A stretch of DNA of 64,000 nucleotides from Adiantum capillus-veneris (lineage: Eukaryota; Streptophyta; Polypodiopsida; Polypodiales; Pteridaceae). Both the position numbers and the translations under genes were made by a program. The stretch is from contig CM043959.1 in the NCBI GenBank assembly GCA_014529385.2, forward strand, positions 52,141,753 through 52,205,752, given 5' to 3'. This document shows, piece after piece, positions 56,639 to 64,000 of the stretch. How positions within the stretch are numbered: the stretch's first letter is position 1; each line of letters starts with the position of its first letter. The notes beneath the pieces were generated by a model. It ran no database searches. It saw nothing but the letters and a program-made list of their open reading frames with translations, and was not told the DNA's origin.

Positions 56639-56738
56639 CTGCGGCAGGTAGCTCTTTACGAGCAGCCGTAGACACCACAAGCCATGCAGCGAGCAGCAAA
56701 ATCAGCAATATATCGGGCTTCAATATTATACTCCTCAT
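55913..56738 (-). CDS. Secreted sulfated-peptide hormone precursor, RGF/GLV/CLEL-like
   Basis: Three exons join in phase on the minus strand: 56738-56639, 56539-56469 and 56056-55913 (315 nt, 104 residues). Both introns have GT and CAG borders (CAG/GTTCTC and GATGCAG/G; CAG/GTAATT and TTCTGCAG/A). Residues 1-27 form a signal peptide: MRSIILKPD, a hydrophobic core LLILLLAAWLVVS, then STAA as a cleavage site. The middle is basic (HMKKRG, LIRRQQ). The C-terminus ends DYASATTHPPTKPPRN and stop. An Asp-Tyr (the tyrosylprotein-sulfation signal) followed by Pro-Pro-Arg-x-Asn at the very end is the pattern of RGF/GOLVEN/CLEL peptides that control root meristem growth; these act outside the cell on receptor kinases. 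Here Arg-Asn replaces the usual Arg-His-Asn, and the Asp-to-end length is 16 instead of about 13. CIF or PSY families are alternatives. No break is seen. Confidence 0.65.
56208..56350. mobile_element. Fold-back (MITE-like) element with poly-C centre, in intron 2
   Basis: The left arm (56208-56257: GGCACTGCATACCTAGCTAG, then GTACGAT, GGGGGCAGGGGAT) is the near-perfect inverse of the right arm (about 56300-56350). The left arm has one extra CTAG. The centre holds 23 C (56262-56284) and CCGGCCGG. Possible three-base CTC flanks are too short to be decisive. It lies wholly inside intron 2 of the peptide gene. Confidence 0.7.
56575..56636. repeat. (CA)n-(GA)n microsatellite forming most of intron 1
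   Basis: On the minus strand it reads (TC)n-(TG)n starting four bases after the splice donor of the peptide gene, and it fills over half of the 99-base intron. Confidence 0.9.
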
Positions 56739-56798
56739 GCCTTCCTCTCTCTCTCTCTCTCTCCCCAAGGTCCGCATACGCAGAAGTGCGTTGCTGCT

Positions 56799-56808
56799 CA
56801 TATATGAT
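56799..56808 (-). promoter_or_regulatory. Possible TATA element of the peptide gene
   Basis: TCATATATGA lies about 62 bases upstream of the ATG at 56738, with a GA-rich leader between. The spacing suits a plant promoter, but the match is loose. Confidence 0.3.
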
Positions 56809-57024
56809 GTAGGCTCGTACTCGGTGGATATGGAGGCACTAAATGCTGAAATGAGCGAGAAGGAGAAGAGGGGGATGGTCCAGGCTCAGGCTCTTCCATC
56901 GCGTCAAGGTGGGTGTGATTTGAGAGTGACTCCTCAATTGTACACCCTTTCCCTTTCGTTGGCTAGATTCACAAGGCCCCCCAAAATTTATTAGACTTTG
57001 TTTCTAGTGAAAGAGGCTTGCAAG

Positions 57025-57025
57025 T

Positions 57026-57095
<70 letters not shown>
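57025..57095. repeat. (GT)n-(GA)n microsatellite
   Basis: About 22 bases of GT are followed by about 49 of GA. Confidence 0.95.
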
Positions 57096-57097
<2 letters not shown>

Positions 57098-57278
57098 CAC
57101 ACAAGGAAGAGGCAATCCTTCTTAGAGCACACAGCATAGGCACATGGAAGGCCAAAGAGGAATGATATTGCTTGCTTTCTGAATTAAGATCATCTCAAAG
57201 GACTTTACTAGTGAGAATGCTCACCTTCACAATGTTTTTTTCACTATGGGCAAGCTTGTGCGGTTAAGCTTAGGACAT

Positions 57279-57280
<2 letters not shown>

Positions 57281-57355
<75 letters not shown>
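57281..57355. repeat. (GT)n-(GA)n microsatellite at a LINE-A 3' end
   Basis: About 33 bases of GT and 42 of GA adjoin the conserved LINE-A tail block on its right. Confidence 0.95.
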
Positions 57356-57360
<5 letters not shown>

Positions 57361-57900
57361 TTATTGTCTTGGAAGGTCAAATATGTTCTATGGGATCACA
57401 TATTCTTTACCCAGAGTCCAATGGAGAGGTTGGGAGAGAACGACTTTTGATGCTTTAATAGTGTGGATAAGAGGGTGGCACCCAAGAGTCCAATGGAGAG
57501 GTTGGGAGAGAACAATGACTCTTGATGCTTTAATAGTGTGGATACGAGGTGGCACCCAAGAGTCCAACGAAGAGGTTGGGAAAGAAATGTATGCAGGGAG
57601 TGGTCTGGGCTAAGAATGTGAAGAAAGCTAGCTCAAATATGATCAAAAGCTATGCACTCAAGTAGGTATGATGCTCAGCCTCCAAGGGGCACAGTGTGCA
57701 TACATGAAGGAACTCTTCTCTAGTGCTGGAAATGCCTTGTCTCTCATCAAAGGGAGTGGGAGCTCAGCTTGATCGTTGCTATGCTATGGATTGTAGGTAA
57801 GGCATAGGTTCAAGATGTATGGGTGTGCCTCTTCTTTCAGAGAAAAACATGTTTGTGAAATATGAGCAATGTATGTCATCATGAAATGCCTAAAGTGCGA
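57356..57900 (-). mobile_element. LINE-A 3' end, minus strand, with internal tandem repeat
   Basis: From the GA tract onward the plus strand reads TCATTATTGTCTTGGAAGGTCA, TTCTATGGGATCA, the inverse of the LINE-A tail at 13800-13845. Further on, TTTTGATGCTTTAATAG, GCACTCAAGTAG, AAGGGGCACAGTGTGCAT and GGGAGTGGGAGCTCA match LINE-A and the copy at 8666 in order. A 72-74-base unit (AGAGTCCAATGGAGAGGTTG) is tandemly repeated at 57413, 57485 and 57559. The 5' limit of the fragment is uncertain. Confidence 0.6.
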
Positions 57901-58748
57901 GCCTCCACATTTTTCCCATGCCGGGATACACCGATGTTAAAGAAAACCACCCCCTCATTCACTATGGGCTCTAGTAATGCATCATGAAGTAAGCGAGTTG
58001 TATTCCATCTTCTAAACCACGGCTTGATGACTTGCATCCATCATTTTTTTTTTAAGTGCTCAATTGAGATTGAACTGTAGTAAACACATAAGGTTACAAA
58101 CTGCCCTGTCATATCCTTTGCACATGGTTCTCCAGAAAATAATACATGAAAGAGGGATGCAACTCTTCGACTACACTTACATGTGAAGCTTGCAATTTTA
58201 GTTTCTTTTACACAAGAGTTTCCACTGACACATTTCCAGAACAACATTTGTCCTCAGAGGATCTCACCTCTTTTGAAAAGGTAGCTCATTTCGGGAATGC
58301 ACTCAACACATTAGCTCTTACTATGCAAATATCCGGCACAAGATCCATATTGTCAATGTGTCTAGATCCCATAGCTAGGTCCTCTCTAAAGAAGGGAGTT
58401 CCCAAATGTGTGTACACCCACCCAGTGCCCGTGAAAACTATGATTTTTGAAAAACCCCAAAACAAGTGAGTGAGGCATCATTCAGGTGTTTTCATTTGAT
58501 ACACGTACCTTTGCCCATACCTCTTCCTTTGCCTTTGTCCTCGGCATGGATGAAACCAAAGAGTAATCTCCAAAGGAAAGCTTTATCTATCTCTTCACAT
58601 TTGGCCTTCGAGATGTTTCCAACTACTTGGCTCCATTTGCTTGCAGCCCACTTCTTGGACTAGATCTTGTTGAGGTGATCTATCCATATTGTTGTAGAGT
58701 AGAGTTTTTCATAAAGTGAGAACTAGTCTTGAGCAAGAAAAATAGTCT
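57901..58748. other. Unassigned sequence
   Basis: A 107-codon plus-strand ORF (58146-58469, with CEACNFSFFYTRV) has no recognised family. No other feature was seen. Confidence 0.3.
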
Positions 58749-61429
58749 TTATCCAGGCCATTTCCAAGCTTTCCAATCAAGTGGTGTGGAGAAGGGAGGA
58801 AGGGTAAGGTTTAAGATTTTTTCAAGTAGTCTTCCAATGAGGATTTCCTCTTGCAGCGAGAGATTGGTGCAGAGCTTCACATGTTCAAAGGAATGACAAT
58901 CTCTTTTTTGATAAGCCCAAAGAGAATCCAAGGTGACATAGCCCTTTTTGTTAAGATTCTTGGCTATTTCAATCCAATGGTTAATAAGGCCCAAGCCTTC
59001 CATAATGGGACCCCATGGAGACCAGTGTCTAGTCGTACCTTTCTAGTACCTTATCTCTTCCTTCCACTTGAGGGCATCGGTAGCTTTACAACATTTCTCA
59101 ATAAACTTCATAGTAAAACCACCTACTTGAGCCCTTACTCTGAAGGGGGGGAGAAGTCTATTTTGTATATTGAGTCTGGACCATGAAGCTCCTTTAAAGC
59201 TGTCATCTCATGCGAGCTACCATTACCATTTCCCTTGCTAGCATCACGGCCCAGCTCTCTTCTAAAGTAGCAAGGGTGTAAAAAAGCTTGGCACATAAAG
59301 CTAGATCATGAGTGACAGAGTCAAGGATACCAAGTCCACCCTAAGTTTTTGGTTTAGCAATAGCCACCCATTTACCCCATTGCCACGGTTTGCTAGTGAA
59401 AAGTTTATTTCTCCAAAAAGAACTCCTTGATTGGTATCAAGGAGTTCCAATTTTTTCAGGATAATTGTAGGAATGGTGATATGAAGGTTATATACGGGAT
59501 AAAGAAGGTGCTAATTATCACAGCTCTACTGTAGAAGGGAGTCACGATGAATTGCCAATGCTTCATCTTTCTTTTTAATTTTTTCTTAAACCCAACCAAA
59601 AGCAGTCTTGTGGGTAATTACTTCCCCAACGGGCACCCCTAAGTGACAAAAGATGTTACCTCTCTTCACAATCTCTTCACTCCACCCGAAGAATCAAAAT
59701 TGTCTTCTTCTGTCAAAGAGATAAGCCTTAATTTTTCTATTTTGCACTGAGATCCTGACGCTTGGAAAACATCTAGACAATCTACAAGGTTTGTCTAATA
59801 TTATTCTCATCTTCTTGGAGGAGGAGCAATGAGTGATCAACAAACATCTTGATAAGAAATTGTTTGTCATTCTGGATTTGAATCCCTTTGTATCCTCTTG
59901 CTCCAACATAGAAATAAGACGGTGGGGTGAAGGCTACAAACCAAAGTGGGGCCAAGGGGAACCCTTGAAGAATGGATCTCTTGCCATCAAGGCAGCCAAC
60001 TATTCTTGAATTGAAAAGTAGTACTTAGGATCTCCCTTCCCCAAGAGTAATTACAACTTGACAGATTCGTGGGGTGAACCCCAAAGTCTGTAATGTTTCT
60101 TGTAAAAATGACCAAGTTATCCTATCATACACCTTATCTAGGTTTAGTTGCAGAAGGATACATTCTTGTTTCTTGAACGTGGCATATTCCATACCTATCA
60201 TGGATGCCAGGATATTGTCATAAGTTGATCTTCCTTTAATAAAACCATGTTGGTGGAGAGAGATGACATCAACTAACACAAGGGTCATCCTTTCAGCAAT
60301 GAGTTTAGCCAACACCTTGTATACCACTGTCATCATTCTAATTGGTCTCTAGTGTTTGGATTGAGAGAATGCTAGTTTCTTGGGGATGAGTTTAATTATT
60401 CCTTTCTTCACCCTTGATTCAAGTATACCTTTAGTAGAGGCTCTGTTAACCATATGCAAGAAAGACGGACCCAAGATCTCCCAAAACTCTTGACAAAACT
60501 CGCGGCCATGATGCCATCCCATCTTGGTGACTATTTTGTGCCCATATTTTTGAGTGTCCTCTGGCATTCATCCACGGTAAAGGGTCTCTCCAAGTAGCTC
60601 GCTTGATCAGAGTCCACTAATGTTGGGATGGCAAAAAAAATCTCCTTTCCAATGATTTGGATGAGGTGATCAAGCATCACTTTTCCCATCTGATCAGTGT
60701 TGTTGATCTAGACTCCTTGGTTGTCGATCAAGAAAGAGATGGCAGCTTGACGTTTTCTTAACTTGATCATTCTGAGTTTTTTTTTTGTTAGATTCCTCAA
60801 TGTTAATGCACCTCTCCTTGGCTTGAAGCCTTAGGAGATTAGTCTCCTCCATTTACCTTTGATGCAATGTCTACTTGATCTTTAGTCATTCAGTGTGATC
60901 TTGGTTTGAGGCCTTACCTTGCATTTTCTTATGGCCCAGCTCCTCAAATCTAGATTTGCAAACTAATATTGCATGATTAATAGCCTTTTTGAGCGTATGA
61001 ACTACTCTCTTGATTGCACTTTGGATTTTTTTACTATATATTTTCCATGCATCACTCCTTTCCAGGGTGATGTCCTGGCTCAGTTCTTCCATAGCCCTAT
61101 ACACCAAAGCCTTGAAGTGAGCATCTTTGAACATATTTGGGTAGGTGATAAGTAATTTCTTGGCACCTTGTAGTTGATGTATATCCTCTAAAGAAAATGC
61201 CAAGGTTCCAAGAAGAGGAAAATGATATGAGATCTTTTCATTCACAAGGACTTGTATATGCAATGAAGAAGGCACCCAATCATCACTATGAGAGAAATAG
61301 TCTGTCAAGCATGGAGGCAGACTGGGAGGATTGGAGACTTTGTTAAGTGAACTCCGCATCATCCTTCCAAGGGCCACTCTTCCAGGCATCAATCAGAGCC
61401 CATTTATCCTCTAGGAAAACCTATTTCTT

Positions 61430-61469
<40 letters not shown>

Positions 61470-61830
61470 TTCAAGCCAGAATGCTTGAAGGGCCTTGCCT
61501 ATCTTGTCTTGAACAAACCATATTAAAGTCAAAATTCCCCTCTATTTGTAATAGAGGGAGGTCATTCCATAGCATCATCCTGAGTTTGAAGTCATTAGGA
61601 GTGTAAATGTTGACAATAGTGAGCAAGCTATTATGTACCTTAATAGACACCACAAGAGCCCTTCCATACGGGTGTTGAAAAACAACCTTAGGCTCCAAAT
61701 ACCCATGGAATCTTGTCATCACTCCACTAAATCCATCAGGAGTGGTGCCGTAAAAAGAAGTAGTTCTCCAAGCGTTTGTTTTCTTGGATCTAATGCATCA
61801 AGGTCTTGTTCTTGCAGATACCAACATTTA
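58749..61830 (-). pseudogene. L1-type LINE (LINE-B) ORF2, decayed
   Basis: On the minus strand from right to left: endonuclease (WYLQEQDLDALDPRK at about 61815-61770, FHGYLEPKVVF, TIVNIYTPND, FDFNMVCSRQDRQG to 61471; EDKWALIDAWKSGPW after a poly-C run), a linker (61392-60886, LHIQVLVNEKISYHFPLLGT, KRVVHTLKKAINHAI), and RT (VVYKVLAKLIAERM, ISLHQHGFIKGRSTYDNILA, LQLNLDKVYDRITWSF, TLGFTPRICQVVITL, 60336-60025; the motif A Asp is kept). RT motif C is not clearly visible between 59700 and 60020. C-terminal text is seen at 59003-58749 (WIEIAKNLNKKGYVTLDSLW). Stops and frameshifts are numerous. The family is L1-like, as common in plants. Confidence 0.75.
61431..61469. repeat. 39-base poly-C homopolymer
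   Basis: An uninterrupted run of C (poly-G on the other strand) sits inside the LINE-B endonuclease region, where no such run is expected. It is either an expanded mutation or an assembly artefact. Confidence 0.9.
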
Positions 61831-62279
61831 ACATCTTTTCTCCTCTTCATGCGCTACCAAATATTTTCTCGCTTCTCTTTCATTCTTATGCCCTTGTTGG
61901 GCCCTCTGTTTACCAAGCCTACAATCTTATTGTAATGATAGTGAGAACCACGGGCGTAAATGTCCTAGCGTGGGACGGAGTCGATCCGGCTAGTGCATGG
62001 AGGCTATGAGAGGTTGTCAGACTCTCGAAAAAAAAATTCAATCCCTACTTATCCAAAACAACACTCAACCGCATGTCAGGCAGCAAAAACCAGTTACGAC
62101 ACCGCAAGGAAATCTCATCATTTCACCAAGCAAACAAAGTCCAAACGAGACGAAACTTATAGGACGGGTATACAAAACCTAAGATCACATACCCATATGA
62201 CCAAATTCCCCTTGTGGCCACTTGCCAAAGTCACAATTAATAGTTGCAGGGAAGATTTGACCTAACCGTTTTTAATCCA
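61831..62279. other. Unassigned sequence
   Basis: Short ORFs only; nothing recognised. Confidence 0.35.
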
Positions 62280-62832
62280 GAATGCACCTATTAGCAATGA
62301 TGCCCTATTACCCCTCCTCTGCATAAAATATAGTTTTGATATGTAAAATGTGAGTTATGATTAGATTTAAGAAGAGGTTAGTGACAAAAAAATCAAAGAT
62401 TCATCATGAGAAACTTACAATTCCACGTAGAGCTTTCACCTTGTGAATGCAATGCAAGAATCAACACTTCAAACAGACCATCGAAGAGGGAGATATAAGC
62501 TTCAGAAGGAAGAGGGAGAATAAAATGTTCTATGTAAAAGCATGCCACTTCATTATCCAAAGTAAAACTCAAAAAACCCTTACAAAAGTTGGCTTTCATA
62601 CCTTGCCATAAGGTTTAGGTCAAAAATAAGGAATTGAGAATTAGAGTTACAATACGGAAGCTTATAGCCCCACCAGAATAGACTCATAATTACATTTTCA
62701 GTAAAGTACTTTCTTGTAGAATCAATAAATTACAACGGCTCATGGCTTTAATTGTCCAGAGTGTATGAAAAAATAAAATAATACATCCTCATTGTGTCGC
62801 CAGATCATCCTATGTTAGTTAAGCTGCTAACA
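62280..62832 (-). mobile_element. LTR start region, Tat-like family, minus strand
   Basis: On the minus strand the LTR begins TGTTAGCAGCTTAAC at 62832, directly after a purine-rich GAGGAGGGTAA, like the Tat LTR TGTTAGAAGCTGG after its polypurine tract. Shared blocks follow: GTAATTA-GAG, AGCTTCCGTATTGTAA, and TTTTGTAA...GATAATGAAGT. The far end of the LTR is not determined, so the left limit is a guess. Confidence 0.5.
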
Positions 62833-62928
62833 TTACCCTCCTCTGTCGTCCACTACACAACTTTAAAGAATGGGATAGTGGTCGGGCTTCCTAGCTTTTT
62901 GTCACTTATTTAGAGCCTCAAGGGCATC

Positions 62929-63640
62929 TTAGTACTTGATCTGCATCTTTTTGTTGACTTCTTTCAAAAATTGTAGATCAATTGGATGGCTGAGCTCCAT
63001 AGCCGTGTATGGGACGAAGCGCGCTTGTAGGTTCTCTACCATGGGACCACAATTATTAGATTGGAAGATGAAGAAGCCGGTGTAGAAGGCCTCTTCAAAG
63101 GTCTTCATATAGTATGAGAGCAAAATCATGACTCTGGAAAAAAATCCATAGAGTACTTTGTCACTTGGTTGATCAGAGAGATCGTAGAATAACCCTTGCT
63201 TCCCTTCCAAAAAGACCATCCAAGGTGCATCCCTTTGTTATGCACGGTGTGGAAGGTCTGTAGGGATGTAAGGATCATTTTGACTATCTTGATCATCATA
63301 ATAAAGATCAAGGATACGCTTGAAGATCTTCATGACTTCTATGAGCGTCTTTATCATGTAATCCTCGTTTGCTTGTCCTTTGGGTGGGATGAGCCTTGGG
63401 TAATTTAGCCAGGTAGGATGGTTCTTCAATAGTTGTTGAGGGCTTTCCCAACTCCTGACTCTAGGCATCAATAAAAAAATAAGATCCTTGCAAATCTCCG
63501 CTTCAGTGTACAAAATTGGGTATCTTGGATGCCTCTTTAACCATGTCTTTCTCCACAACAAATGTGGGTCTGATGCAGCGGTATTTTGATCCTTGGTTAG
63601 TCTTTCCTTCAACTTGCACACTTTACTTGATCAATGGATA
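62929..63640 (-). pseudogene. Post-integrase ORF, second copy (unknown function)
   Basis: Two overlapping minus-strand open frames (63621-63238 and 63219-62929, with 63311-63126 in a third) align with the ORF at 28866-29419. Shared text includes PRVRSWE / PRVRTWK, PTWLNYPRL / PTWLNYPKL, YDLSDQPS / YDLSGQPS and FEEAFYTGFF / FEEAFYTRFF. It extends further at its N-terminus (KRHPRYPILYTEAE and upstream KDQNTAASDPHLLWRKTW). It ends 97 bases before an LTR start, the same place as in the Tat element. At least one frameshift near 63230 breaks it. No integrase is seen upstream. Confidence 0.6.
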
Positions 63641-64000
63641 GGGCAGGGATTGTTAATGCTAGGTAGTAGTTATTTGTTGTGAAGTGAGTTGGGCTACATT
63701 AGCAAAATGCAATATCCAGCCTTACCACTCCTTTGCCTCCTTCCAAACATCTGAGTCTCTTGGACTATCTAAACCTTGAGCTTCCTTTTAGCTTCTGCAA
63801 TGAAATTGTCTAGGGCCCTTTAGGAATTGGATCTATCATTTTTTCTTCTTAAACATAGCCATATGTTTTCTTTGGGTATATGCTCTGTGAGAATTGGAGA
63901 TCTTCCATCTCTAGCCCTGCTAATTCTATCATACCTTCTTCAGAAGTAGGTGCTTTTTGTTTGGATTGTAGTTTTGTTGCATCCAACTCACCTTGGAGCT
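63641..64000. other. Unassigned sequence at the window edge
   Basis: On the minus strand this should be upstream of the post-integrase ORF, but neither integrase nor another known domain can be read. Confidence 0.35.

Noticed and set aside
56737..56994. Plus-strand ORF opposite the peptide-gene promoter
   Set aside because: It starts in a CT repeat and has no motif; it overlaps the leader of the better supported minus-strand gene.
58146..58469. Host gene of 107 codons
   Set aside because: No family resemblance, no splice or promoter support, and it lies between LINE remnants.

Overview
The window looks like nuclear DNA of a vascular plant, most likely a fern or another seed-free lineage (this placement is inference). 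The signs are Ty3 chromovirus, Tat and Ty1/copia retrotransposons primed from initiator-Met tRNA, L1-like and other LINEs, tRNA-derived SINEs, two PPR-repeat fragments worded like those of fern and lycophyte PPR families, very long GA/CA/CT microsatellites, and one intron-containing gene that looks like a plant sulfated-peptide hormone precursor. No rRNA, organellar, bacterial, CRISPR or operon features were seen. All boundaries were read by eye, so allow a few bases of error, and tens to hundreds of bases for decayed repeats.

Layout. 1-1,670: L1-type LINE endonuclease remnant and a Tat-type LTR remnant. 1,672-5,112: 3' part of a minus-strand chromovirus. 5,150-6,310: decayed reverse transcriptase resembling Penelope-like elements. 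6,338-11,480: non-coding, with tandem duplications, microsatellites and a minus-strand LINE-A 3' end. 11,485-13,927: LINE-A on the plus strand, ending in a (TC)n tract. 14,000-16,350: microsatellites and two PPR pseudogene fragments, one split by a MITE. 16,395-16,707: a SINE whose tail matches the LINE-A tail. 16,857-18,540: unclassified decayed minus-strand ORFs. 19,550-20,290: T-rich tract. 23,180-30,406: Tat-lineage Ty3 element with two RNase H domains and an extra ORF after integrase. 30,407-36,228: second minus-strand chromovirus. 36,229-49,714: plus-strand chromovirus sequence, head-to-head with the previous one; its 5' LTR is interrupted by a complete copia element (37,147-42,752, TSD gtata). 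49,715-52,680: minus-strand Ty3 gag/protease remnant. 54,240-55,660: SINE-like units and homopolymers. 55,913-56,738: three-exon minus-strand gene for a secreted RGF/GLV/CLEL-like peptide precursor, with a fold-back element in intron 2. 57,356-57,900: another LINE-A 3' end. 58,749-61,830: L1-type LINE on the minus strand. 62,280-63,640: LTR start plus a second copy of the post-integrase ORF.

Almost all protein-coding sequence here is dead mobile DNA. The exception that looks like a live host gene is the small peptide precursor, which was found only by joining exons across splice sites. The transposons interact: copia sits in the TATA region of a chromovirus LTR, a SINE appears to borrow a LINE tail, a MITE splits a PPR copy, and LINE-A copies carry dinucleotide microsatellites at their 3' ends.
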